DNA from: Hymenobacter latericoloratus
GTDB lineage: Bacteria; Bacteroidota; Bacteroidia; Cytophagales; Hymenobacteraceae
Direction of reading: 5' to 3'
Assembly: GCF_014199535.1 (NCBI RefSeq)
Contig: NZ_JACHNV010000003.1
Location: 124,001 to 188,000, forward strand
DNA: 64,000 nucleotides
Position numbers and translations under genes: made by a program. The notes under the pieces are model-generated. The model was not told the DNA's origin. It worked only from the letters and a program-made list of their open reading frames with translations, and searched no databases. Shown piece by piece: positions 44,361 through 54,715 of this stretch. The stretch's first letter is position 1. Every line of letters begins with the position of its first letter.

Positions 44361-46121
44361 ATGCGCCAAACCCTACTTCTGTGCCTGGCGGTGCTGCTGA
44401 GCCTGGCTACTGAGGCCCAGCCTATGGCCAGCCCGGGCGGGCAGCGCACGTACTGCAACCCGCTCAACCTCGACTACGGCTACACGCCCATTCCCAACTT
44501 CGCGGAGGCCGGCCGGCACCGCGCCACCGCCGACCCGGTTATTACCCTCTACAAGGGCGACTACTACCTGTTTAGCACCAACCAGTGGGGCTACTGGTGG
44601 AGCCCGGATCTGTACAGCTGGAAATTCGTGCCTCGCCACTTCCTCAAGCCCGAGCACAAGGTATATGACGACCTCTGTGCCCCGGCCGTGTTCGTGCTGG
44701 GCGATACGCTGCTCGTGTACGGCTCCACGCAAGAGAAGAACTTTCCCATCTGGATGAGCACCAACCCCAAGGCCGGGGAGTGGAAGGAAGCTGTGGACCC
44801 CTTCCAGGTAGGCGCCTGGGACCCGGCTTTTTTCCTGGACGATGACGGCAAGCTTTACCTCTACTGGGGTAGCTCGAACGTGTATCCGCTCTACGGGCAG
44901 CAAATCAGCCGCAAAACCCTGCAGCCCATCGGGCAGCGCAAGGAGCTGTTCAAGCTGAATGATGAAAAGTTTGGGTGGCAGCGCTTCGGCGAATACTTAG
45001 ATAACACGTTTCTCGACCCCTTCATGGAGGGCGCCTGGATGACTAAGTATCAGGGAAAGCACTACTTACAATATGGCGCGCCGGGCACCGAGTTCAGTGG
45101 CTACGCCGATGGCGTGCAGATAAGTGACAAGCCCCTGGGCCCCTTTACCCCCCAGAAGCACAACCCCTTTGCCTACAAACCCGGCGGTTTCGCCCGCGGA
45201 GCCGGTCATGGCAACACCTTCCAGGATACCTGGGGCAACTGGTGGCATTTATCGACCATGGTGGTATCGGTAAAAAACAATTTTGAGCGCCGCCTGGGGT
45301 TGTGGCCCGCCGGCTTCGATAAGGATGGGGTGCTGTACTCGAACACCGACTTCGGTGACTACCCCCACTACCTGCCCAAAGGCCCCGCTGACCACCTACA
45401 AAGTCGCTTTACGGGCTGGATGCTGCTCAACTACCAAAAGCCGGTGCAGGCCTCCAGTACGCTGGGCGGCTACCAGCCCAACTATGCCGTCGATGAAAGC
45501 ATAAAAACCTATTGGAGCGCTAAAACAGGCAATAAAGGCGAGTATCTGCAGACGGATTTGGGCGAAGTAAGCACCGTGCACGCCATCCAGATCAACTACG
45601 CCGACCAGGACGCCGAGTTCCTGGGCAAGCAGCAGGGGACCTACCACCAATACAAGCTTTGGGAGTCGAAGGACGGTAGGAAATGGAAGCTGCTGACGGA
45701 TAAAAGCCAGAACAAAACCGACGTGCCTCATGACTACATCGAGCTGGAAAAGCCGGTGCAGACGCGCTACCTCAAACTGGAAAATATCCATATGCCCACG
45801 GGTAAGTTTGCCCTCAGCGGACTACGAATTTTTGGCAAGGGAAACGGTTCAGTACCCAACCAAGTCAAAGGTTTTGTAGTATTGCGAACCGAGAAGGACA
45901 AGCGCAGTGCCTGGCTAAAATGGACTCCTTCCGCTGATGCGTACGCCTACAACATCCACGTAGGCGTGGCGCCCGACAAGCTCTACAGCTGCATACTGGT
46001 GCACGGAGCCGCTGAATACTACTTCAAAGGCATGGACAAGGACCTGCCCTACTACTTTACCATCGAGGCCCTCAACGAAAACGGCGTTTCCGCGCGCACT
46101 CCCGTCGCGGAAGTGAAGTAG
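44361..46121 (+). CDS. GH43 family glycosidase with discoidin (F5/8) and FN3-like domains
   Basis: About 586 residues. Signal peptide MRQTLLLCLAVLLSLATEAQ sets the start at 44361. Five-bladed propeller about 25-350: catalytic base Asp in ATADPVITLY, pKa-modulating Asp in GAWDPAFFLDDDG, acid Glu in DPFMEGAWM. F5/8 type C domain about 370-490 (YAVDESIKTYWSAKTGNKGEYLQTDLG, RYLKLENIHMP), then an FN3-like C-terminus (SAWLKWTPSADAYAYNIHVG). The exact activity (arabinosidase, xylosidase, galactosidase or other) cannot be read; the subfamily is uncertain. Confidence 0.85.
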   Translation: MRQTLLLCLAVLLSLATEAQPMASPGGQRTYCNPLNLDYGYTPIPNFAEAGRHRATADPVITLYKGDYYLFSTNQWGYWWSPDLYSWKFVPRHFLKPEHKVYDDLCAPAVFVLGDTLLVYGSTQEKNFPIWMSTNPKAGEWKEAVDPFQVGAWDPAFFLDDDGKLYLYWGSSNVYPLYGQQISRKTLQPIGQRKELFKLNDEKFGWQRFGEYLDNTFLDPFMEGAWMTKYQGKHYLQYGAPGTEFSGYADGVQISDKPLGPFTPQKHNPFAYKPGGFARGAGHGNTFQDTWGNWWHLSTMVVSVKNNFERRLGLWPAGFDKDGVLYSNTDFGDYPHYLPKGPADHLQSRFTGWMLLNYQKPVQASSTLGGYQPNYAVDESIKTYWSAKTGNKGEYLQTDLGEVSTVHAIQINYADQDAEFLGKQQGTYHQYKLWESKDGRKWKLLTDKSQNKTDVPHDYIELEKPVQTRYLKLENIHMPTGKFALSGLRIFGKGNGSVPNQVKGFVVLRTEKDKRSAWLKWTPSADAYAYNIHVGVAPDKLYSCILVHGAAEYYFKGMDKDLPYYFTIEALNENGVSARTPVAEVK

Positions 46122-46154
46122 CGTTGTGCGTTTTGTCCGGTGACAGTAGAACGT

Positions 46155-46300
46155 GTTATGCTGAGCCCCGCGAAACATCTCTACCGCTGACTAATCAATA
46201 GTCGTCAGGCTCCCCCTCTCTCTGCCGGAGAGGGGGCCGGGGGGTGAGGCGCCCCGCCAGAACAAAGCGGTAGAGATGCTTCGGCTGCGCTCAGCATGAC
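46155..46300. repeat. Composite repeat: GTCATGCTGAGC palindrome with a second palindrome nested inside
   Basis: Outer arms GTTATGCTGAGC..CATCTCTACCGCT (46155-46187) and AGCGGTAGAGATGC..GCTCAGCATGAC (46266-46300) are complementary with a few mismatches. Between them, CCCCCTCTC-TCTGCCG-GAGAGGGGG (46212-46236) followed by CCGGGGGGTGAGG is a different repeat type. 46301-46369 holds nothing else I can name. Confidence 0.8.
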
Positions 46301-46369
46301 GGGCTGGGAGTACTTTCCAGTCCATAGCTCGCCCATCTGACTTCGCCTATTTCCTAATTCCATTCCCAC

Positions 46370-48694
46370 ATGAAACGAGTTTTTCGTACCGCTTTGCTTA
46401 TGTCGCTGGGCCTGCTCGCGCCACAGCTGCAGGCTCAGAAACCAGCTGCTACCACGACTACCCGCGCCGCGGCCGCCGATGAGGACAAGATGAACAAGTT
46501 CATCGCGGACCTGATGCAGAAGATGACGCTGGAGGAGAAAATTGGCCAGCTGAACCTGATAACGGTAGGCTTCGACGTGACCGGCCCGGTAGTAAGCAAG
46601 GACGTGGACGCCAACATCCGCAAGGGCAACGTGGGGGCCGTGCTGAACACGTTTACCCCGGTGGCTGCCCGCAAGCTCCAGGAAATGGCCGTGAAGGAGT
46701 CGCGGCTGCACATTCCGCTCATTTTCGGCTACGACGTCATTCACGGCCACCGCACCATCTTCCCCATTGCTTTGGGCCTGGCTTCGAGCTGGGATTTGAC
46801 CGCCATTGAGCGCAGTGCCCGCATTGCCGCCGAAGAGGCCTCGGCCGACGGATTAAACTGGGTGTACTCGCCCATGGTGGATATTGCCCGCGACCCGCGC
46901 TGGGGCCGCATCAGTGAGGGCTCGGGCGAGGACCCCTACCTGGGCTCCCAGATTGCCCGCGTGATGGTGCGCGGCTACCAGGGCGACGACCTCTCGAAGA
47001 ACAACACCGTCATGGCCTGCCTGAAGCACTTTGCCTTGTACGGTGCTGCCGAAGCCGGCCGCGACTACAACACCACCGACATGAGCCTGGTGCGCATGTA
47101 CAACGAGTTCCTGCCGCCCTACAAAGCCGCCCTCGATGCGGGCGCGGGCTCGGTTATGTCTTCGTTCAATGACATCAACGGCGTGCCGGCCACCGGTAAC
47201 AAGTGGCTGATGACTGACCTGCTGCGCAACCAGTGGGGTTTTAAAGGCTTTGTGGCTACCGACTACACCGCCATTAATGAAATGACCGCCCACGGTATGG
47301 GCGACGATGCCCAGGTATCGGCCCTGGCCCTGAACGCTGGTATTGACCAGGACATGGTAGGCGAGATTTTCCTGCGCAACCTGGCCCAAAACCTGAAAGA
47401 CGGTACCGTGAAGCAGGAGCAGATTGACCAAGCCTGCCGCCGCATTCTGGAAGCCAAGTGGAAGCTGGGCCTGTTCAAAGACCCCTACCTCTACACCAAC
47501 GAGAAGCGCGCCAAGGCTACGATGATGAAGAAGGAGTTCATTGCCGATGCCCGCGACATTGCCCGCAAGAGCATGGTGCTCCTCAAAAACAGTAACAACG
47601 CCCTACCCCTCAAAAAGCAGGGAACCATTGCCTTGGTGGGCCCCTTGGCTACCCGCCAGCGCGACATGATTGGCTCGTGGAGCGGGGCCGGCGACTGGAA
47701 ACAAGCCGTGTCCTTGGAGCAGGGCATCCGGAACGTGGCCGGCAACGGCGTGAAGATCGTAACGGCCCAGGGCGCCAATTTCACCGACGACCAGCAGATG
47801 ATTGACCGCCTCAACGCCCACGGCGGCGAGCTGAACGTGGACAAGCGCAGCTCGGAGGAAATGATTCGGGAGGCGGTGCAGGTAGCCCAGGGCGCCGACG
47901 TAATTGTGGCTGCCGTAGGGGAGAGCCAGGGCATGACCGGCGAGGCCGCCAGCCGCGCCGACATTGGCCTGCCCGGCCAGCAACTGGAGCTATTGAAGGC
48001 CCTCAAGAAAACCGGCAAGCCCCTGGTAATTGTACTCATGAGCGGCCGCCCCATGACGTTGCCCTGGGAAGATAAAAACGCCGATGCCATCCTGGAAACC
48101 TGGTTTGCGGGCACCCAGGCCGGCAACGCCATTGCCGATGTGCTGTTCGGGGCCTATAACCCCTCGGGCAAGCTCACGGCCACCTTCCCCCAGCACGTAG
48201 GTCAGATTCCGCTCTACTACAACCACAAAATGACTGGTCGGCCCTACCAGGGCGTGGCGCTGGATAAGTACAAGTCGCGCTACATGGACGTGAGCAACGA
48301 CCCGCTCTATCCCTTCGGTTACGGCCTGAGCTACACCACCTTCGAGTACGGCAAGCCCGAGCTGAGCACCACCACGCTGCCCATGAACGGCACACTGGAC
48401 GTGAAAGTGACCGTACGCAACACGGGCAACTACGACGGTGAGGAGGTAGCCCAGCTGTACATCCGGGACATGGTCGGCTCCATTTCGCGGCCCGTGAAGG
48501 AGTTGAAAGGCTTCCAGAAGTTCATGCTGAAAAAGGGAGAAAGCCGCACGCTCACCTTCCGCCTCACGCCCGAGGACCTGAAATTCTATAACGCCGACCT
48601 CAAGTTTGTGGCCGAGCCCGGCGACTTCCAGGTGTTTGTGGGTGGCAACTCCCGCGACGTGCAGACGGCCGCCTTCAAGCTGGCTGCTCAGTAA
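46370..48694 (+). CDS. bglX: GH3 beta-glucosidase, periplasmic (BglX type)
   Basis: 774 residues, releases glucose from beta-linked oligosaccharides in the periplasm. Signal peptide MKRVFRTALLMSLGLLAPQLQAQ. N-terminal barrel: LMQKMTLEEKIGQLNL, IPLIFGYDVIHGHRTIFPI, SPMVDIARDPRWGRISEGSGEDP, KHFALYGAAEAGRDYNTTDMS; nucleophile Asp298 in KGFVATDYTAIN. C-terminal alpha/beta domain with GEAASRADIGLPGQQLELL and the FN3-like domain (PLYPFGYGLSYTTFEY, VTVRNTGNYDGEEVAQLYIRD). Together with GH144 it would finish beta-1,2-glucan breakdown; with GH30, beta-1,6-glucan. Confidence 0.95.
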   Translation: MKRVFRTALLMSLGLLAPQLQAQKPAATTTTRAAAADEDKMNKFIADLMQKMTLEEKIGQLNLITVGFDVTGPVVSKDVDANIRKGNVGAVLNTFTPVAARKLQEMAVKESRLHIPLIFGYDVIHGHRTIFPIALGLASSWDLTAIERSARIAAEEASADGLNWVYSPMVDIARDPRWGRISEGSGEDPYLGSQIARVMVRGYQGDDLSKNNTVMACLKHFALYGAAEAGRDYNTTDMSLVRMYNEFLPPYKAALDAGAGSVMSSFNDINGVPATGNKWLMTDLLRNQWGFKGFVATDYTAINEMTAHGMGDDAQVSALALNAGIDQDMVGEIFLRNLAQNLKDGTVKQEQIDQACRRILEAKWKLGLFKDPYLYTNEKRAKATMMKKEFIADARDIARKSMVLLKNSNNALPLKKQGTIALVGPLATRQRDMIGSWSGAGDWKQAVSLEQGIRNVAGNGVKIVTAQGANFTDDQQMIDRLNAHGGELNVDKRSSEEMIREAVQVAQGADVIVAAVGESQGMTGEAASRADIGLPGQQLELLKALKKTGKPLVIVLMSGRPMTLPWEDKNADAILETWFAGTQAGNAIADVLFGAYNPSGKLTATFPQHVGQIPLYYNHKMTGRPYQGVALDKYKSRYMDVSNDPLYPFGYGLSYTTFEYGKPELSTTTLPMNGTLDVKVTVRNTGNYDGEEVAQLYIRDMVGSISRPVKELKGFQKFMLKKGESRTLTFRLTPEDLKFYNADLKFVAEPGDFQVFVGGNSRDVQTAAFKLAAQ

Positions 48695-48737
48695 GAGCCA
48701 GAACTACCTGCGCCTTGTTGTGGGACGAGCGCGCGGG

Positions 48738-48843
48738 GGCTTCCGGAAGCTAACCCGCTGATAGGGGAGTGGGTTAGCACGCCGGAAGCCATTTTCAACA
48801 GCAGCGCGAAGTTTCCTCGAAGGAAGCTTCGCGCTGCTGTTTT
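48738..48843 (+). terminator. Two tandem hairpin terminators after bglX
   Basis: Hairpin 1: GGCTTCCGG..GCTAACCC (48738-48756) with GGGTTAGC..CCGGAAGCC (48771-48790), then ATTTTC. Hairpin 2: 15-bp perfect arms 48797-48811 and 48827-48841 (AACAGCAGCGCGAAG and complement), then TTTTC. Together they should isolate the GH3 unit from GH97. Confidence 0.75.
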
Positions 48844-48851
48844 CAAGGCAC

Positions 48852-48926
48852 TGTCATTCCGAGCGGAGCGAGGAATCTGGGTTGCTCTCAGGAAGCTGAC
48901 TCATATTCCTCACTCCGCTCAGGGTG
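48852..48926. repeat. Dispersed palindrome, GTCATTCCGAGCGGAGCGAGGAAT type
   Basis: GTCATTCCGAGCGGAGCGAGGAAT at 48853-48876 (first 20 bases shown are typical of the family) is followed by a 28-base loop and the imperfect complement ATTCCTCACTCCGCTCAGGG. It is related to 11861-11932. Confidence 0.7.
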
Positions 48927-48972
48927 CTATTGGCTGAGTGAACCGTGTGGCGTAAACAGCCCCCAACAGAAC

Positions 48973-48999
48973 GTCATTCCGAGCCCCGCGAGGAATGAC
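48973..48999. repeat. Minimal copy of the GTCATTCC dispersed palindrome
   Basis: GTCATTCC and GGAATGAC flank an 11-base loop: a short form made of only one repeat arm folded on itself. The rest of 49000-49201 has no gene I can support. Confidence 0.65.
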
Positions 49000-49078
49000 C
49001 GGTTTTCTTTGCTATCCACATGGCCTGGAATCAGGTTGATGCTTACGATGGACCGACTAACTGTCATTTAGTCAATAG

Positions 49079-51403
<2,325 letters not shown>

Positions 51404-51430
51404 CTCTTTGCTAACAAGTAGATTGAGTAA

Positions 51431-51474
51431 GAAAAGGCCCGGCTGGAATCCATGGATTTCAGCCGGGCCTTTTC
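51431..51474. terminator. 44-base near-perfect palindrome, bidirectional terminator
   Basis: 51431-51451 pairs with 51454-51474 (21 bp, one G-U) around a 2-base centre. The outer AAAAGGCCCGGC and GCCGGGCCTTTT make a terminator for GH97 on the plus strand and for GH30 on the minus strand. Confidence 0.85.
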
Positions 51475-51550
51475 AGTTTGACTTGGTGTATAGATGTAAC
51501 AGCTTGGGGTAGTAAACCAGATAGTCAGGGAAGTTAGCCACAAGCCGTTT

Positions 51551-51645
51551 GTCATGCAGAGCCGGAGGCGAAGCATCTGTACCGCTTCGTTCCCATACAA
51601 GGAGTTAGCCAGAGGTAGAGATGCTTCGACTGCGCTCAGCATGAC
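51551..51645. repeat. Dispersed palindrome, GTCATGC..GATGCTTCGACTGCGCTCAGCATGAC type
   Basis: Left end GTCATGCAGAGCCGGAGGCGAAGCATCT (51551-51578, degenerate) and right end GAGGTAGAGATGCTTCGACTGC.. (51613-51645). The right end is almost identical to 46267-46300. It lies between convergent GH97 and GH30 genes. Confidence 0.75.
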
Positions 51646-51673
51646 GTTCTAATTACTTGAGCAGTTAAGCAGC

Positions 51674-53137
51674 TTAGTTCACCAATAGGGTCATGATGGA
51701 GCGGGGGCGGCTAGTGGCCTGGGCGGCCTGGCCCTTGATCCAGAGCTGAAAGGGCTGCTCCTTATCGGTTTGGTTCATGACCACCACGGCTACCTTGCCA
51801 TCGGTGTTCAGGAAGGCCGTGGTTTGCAGCACGTCGCGGCTGGAGGCGGTGGCGATGCGCCGGGCGCCGGGCCGCACAAACTTGCTGAAATGGCCAATGT
51901 AGTAGTAGGCGTTGGTATAAATCAGCTGCCCGCTGCGGGTGTCGCCGATGACGGGGGCGTAGCAGAAGTTGCCCACGTGGTTAGGCCCGCCGGTTTCATC
52001 GAGCAGGATGTTCCAGTCGGTCCAGGCCACGGTGCCGGCGTTGAAGTCGTTGATCATCGAGTTGCCGTACCGCTCGCCCAGCTTCCAGTCCTGCACGTTG
52101 CCCAGCTGGAAGTTCTCCACGCAGCCTTCCGTGAAGATGAGGTGCTTGTCGGGGTAGGTTTCGTGTACGCGGCGCAGGTTGTCGAACTGCATGGCGCTGC
52201 CGGTCCAGGTTTCGTACCAGTGGTAGCCCAGGCCCCAGAAGTACTTGCTGGCTTCGGGGTCATCGAAGAGGGTAGCGGCCCGCTGAAACGCCAGGTCGCG
52301 GTTGTGGTCCCAGCCGATGAGCTTCTTGTCCTGGAGGCCGCTTTTGTGCAGGGTAGGGCCCAGGTAGTTTTTCACGAAGTCGCGCTCCTCCTCAGCTGTG
52401 AAAATGCACGACTCCCACCGCTGCTTGGCCATGGGCTCGTTCTGCACCGTGAGACCCCAGATGGGGATGCCGGCCTTCTCGTAGGCCTTGATGAACTTCA
52501 CGTAGTAGTTGGCCCAGCTCTGGCGGAACTCGGGCAGCAGCTTGCCGCCCTGCAGCATGTTTTTGGTGTCCTTCATCCAGGCCGGCGGGCTCCAGGGGCT
52601 CACGTAGAACGTGAGCTTGCCGCCCGCCGCGGCCGTGGCCTGCTTAATGAACGGCATCTTGTACTGCTCATCGTGCTTCAAGTCGAAGGTTTTCAGCTCC
52701 TTGTCGCCGTCCTGCACGTAGGTGTACGTGTCGCTGGAGAAGTCGCAGCTGTTGATGTTGGTGCGGCCCAGGGTGTAGCCAATGCCCTGGCTGGGGCTGA
52801 AGTAAGCCTGCAGAAACTCTTGCTGCCGGGCCTTGGGCAGCCTGGCAAACGTTTCGGCTGAGGCGTCGGTGAGAGCCGCGCCTATGCCCACCATGGTCTG
52901 GAACGTATGGGTAGGGTCCACGAACACCGTGGGCTGGGTTTCCAGGGGCTGACCCACCTCCTGGAAGCTAAGTTTGTCGGTGGCCGAAAGGCGCAGGTCG
53001 GTTTGGTTGGCGGTGGTGTACACCTGCACCTGGCGGCCGGCCGCGGAGTAGGCTTTGGGTGAGGGGGCGGATTTCTGGGCGAAAGCTGCCGTACTCAACC
53101 CAGAGGCCAGCAGCACGGCTACAACAGTTTTTTGCAT
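51674..53137 (-). CDS. GH30 family beta-glucanase/glucosylceramidase-like (copy 1)
   Basis: 487 residues with signal peptide MQKTVVAVLLASGLSTAAFAQ (start 53137). GH30 barrel with QTMVGIGAALTDASAETFARL, TNINSCDFSSDTY, YVSPWSPPAWMKDT, acid/base Glu in LTVQNEPMAKQRWESC, nucleophile Glu in LIFTEGCVENF, and a C-terminal beta sandwich. Closest in feel to Bacteroidota subfamily 3/1 enzymes, known as beta-1,6-glucanase or beta-glucosidase; specificity is not certain. It differs clearly from copies 2 and 3, which resemble each other. Confidence 0.9.
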   Translation of the reverse strand: MQKTVVAVLLASGLSTAAFAQKSAPSPKAYSAAGRQVQVYTTANQTDLRLSATDKLSFQEVGQPLETQPTVFVDPTHTFQTMVGIGAALTDASAETFARLPKARQQEFLQAYFSPSQGIGYTLGRTNINSCDFSSDTYTYVQDGDKELKTFDLKHDEQYKMPFIKQATAAAGGKLTFYVSPWSPPAWMKDTKNMLQGGKLLPEFRQSWANYYVKFIKAYEKAGIPIWGLTVQNEPMAKQRWESCIFTAEEERDFVKNYLGPTLHKSGLQDKKLIGWDHNRDLAFQRAATLFDDPEASKYFWGLGYHWYETWTGSAMQFDNLRRVHETYPDKHLIFTEGCVENFQLGNVQDWKLGERYGNSMINDFNAGTVAWTDWNILLDETGGPNHVGNFCYAPVIGDTRSGQLIYTNAYYYIGHFSKFVRPGARRIATASSRDVLQTTAFLNTDGKVAVVVMNQTDKEQPFQLWIKGQAAQATSRPRSIMTLLVN

Positions 53138-53213
53138 ATAGGAAGCGGAGATGTGCAAGTGAGAACCACGCGGGCGCGGCCGGTTTGAGCTGCCCCCCCG
53201 GCGCGGCCGGCCC

Positions 53214-54683
53214 TTACCAGACGTACGTCCCGACGGCTCCCCCGTCGAGCCGGGTAGTAACTACCTGGCCGCGGTACCGGATGTCGAACGTTTGGGAAGC
53301 GCCCGTGTTAAGCACGATGAGCACTTTCTGGCCGGAAGGAGTTTTGAAGGCCACATTCGGCAGGGTGCCGGGCAGGTTGGTGGCAATGCGCACCGAGCCC
53401 GGCCGCGCGAACTTGGCCGCGTGGGCCACCGTGTAGTAGGCCGAGTTGCGCGTGACGGCGTTGCCGCTGATGGTGAGGGCGCCCAGGCAGGTACTGCACC
53501 CACCAGTGGTGTGCGGGCCGTAGTTCTGGTCGGCGGCCAGGTTCCACTCCAGCACGTTGCGGCTCCAGTTGCGGGTAGCCCCGATGATGAGGTTGTCCAG
53601 GTGCCAGCTCAGGTCGGCGGCGAAGTTGCCGGGGCCGCCGGTCCACTGCTCCGTGAAATACACGTGCTTGTCGGGGTAGGCATTATGCACCTGGCTCATG
53701 GTCGAAATAGACCCCCCGTAAAGGTGAAAGGCCGAGCCATCGACGTACTGCCGGGCCTCAGGGTCCAGCAGAATGCTCAGGGGGTAGTCGGGCCGGTCGA
53801 GGTTGTGGTCGTAGAGAATGATTTTGGTACTCAGGCCCGCCGCCCGCAGCGCCGGCCCCACATGGTCGCGGATGAAGGTGGCCTGCTCGGCGGCCGTCAT
53901 CAGCATGCTGGGGTTGTTGCCCCCGTGCAGGGGCTCGTTCTGCAGCGTAATGGCATCCAGCCGGATGCCCTCGGCCTGCATGCCCCGCAGGTACTGCACA
54001 AAATACTGGGCGTAGACAGCATAGTACTCGGGCCGCAGCGAGCCGCCAATGTAGCTGCCGTTGGTTTTCATCCAGGGCGGGGCCGTCCAGGGCGAGCCCA
54101 GCAGCTTAAGGCTGGGATTGATAGCCAGAATTTCCTTGAGCACCGGAAGCAGGTGCTGCCGGTCGGGGGCCAGGCTGAAGCGGGCCAGGGTGGGGTCGGT
54201 CTGCCCGGTGGGCAGGTCGTTGTAGGTGAAGGGGCGCTCATCCAAATCCGAAGCCCCGATGCTCAGGCGCAGGTAGCTGGTCCCGATGTGGCCTTCATCG
54301 GTGGCAAACAGCTCTTTCAGCAGGGCGGCGCGGTTGGGGGCGCTCATCTGGTTGAGCAGCTGGGCACTGCCCCCCGTCAGGGAGTAGCCGAAGCCGTCTA
54401 TGGTCTGGTAGGTGCGGGTAGTGTCCACGTCAATGGTGGGGTTGCTGCCCGTGCCGGCCTTGAAGTTCAGGGTTACTGCCTGCTTGCTGAACAGGGCCGT
54501 TTTATCCGGCGTGGTAAGCCACAGCGCCACCTGCGAGGGCCCGGCCGTAGTAGGTGGGGGCGGTGCCGTGGGGGGCTGGGGGGTAGGGTCGGAGCCGGCG
54601 TTGCCGCCGCAGCCCCCCAGAAGCAGGGCACCACCCAGCAGGGCCGCGGCAGCGCCCGGGTAAACGCGCGTGAGTAGCTGCAT
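53214..54683 (-). CDS. GH30 family lipoprotein (copy 2)
   Basis: 489 residues. The lipoprotein signal (MQLLTRVYPGAAAALLGGALLLGGCGG) sets the start at 54683, then a Thr/Pro linker. Family motifs: QTIDGFGYSLTGGSAQLLNQM, TSYLRLSIGASDLDERPFTYND, LLGSPWTAPPWMKTN, acid/base Glu in ITLQNEPLHGGNNPSM, nucleophile Glu in HVYFTEQWTGGPG, C-terminal RNSAYYTVAHAAKFARPGSVRIAT. Ends GTYVW, like copy 3. Probably surface- or periplasm-anchored beta-glucan hydrolase. Confidence 0.92.
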   Translation of the reverse strand: MQLLTRVYPGAAAALLGGALLLGGCGGNAGSDPTPQPPTAPPPPTTAGPSQVALWLTTPDKTALFSKQAVTLNFKAGTGSNPTIDVDTTRTYQTIDGFGYSLTGGSAQLLNQMSAPNRAALLKELFATDEGHIGTSYLRLSIGASDLDERPFTYNDLPTGQTDPTLARFSLAPDRQHLLPVLKEILAINPSLKLLGSPWTAPPWMKTNGSYIGGSLRPEYYAVYAQYFVQYLRGMQAEGIRLDAITLQNEPLHGGNNPSMLMTAAEQATFIRDHVGPALRAAGLSTKIILYDHNLDRPDYPLSILLDPEARQYVDGSAFHLYGGSISTMSQVHNAYPDKHVYFTEQWTGGPGNFAADLSWHLDNLIIGATRNWSRNVLEWNLAADQNYGPHTTGGCSTCLGALTISGNAVTRNSAYYTVAHAAKFARPGSVRIATNLPGTLPNVAFKTPSGQKVLIVLNTGASQTFDIRYRGQVVTTRLDGGAVGTYVW

Positions 54684-54715
54684 ACAATAACAAAGTGACG
54701 GAGCCACCGGGCTGC

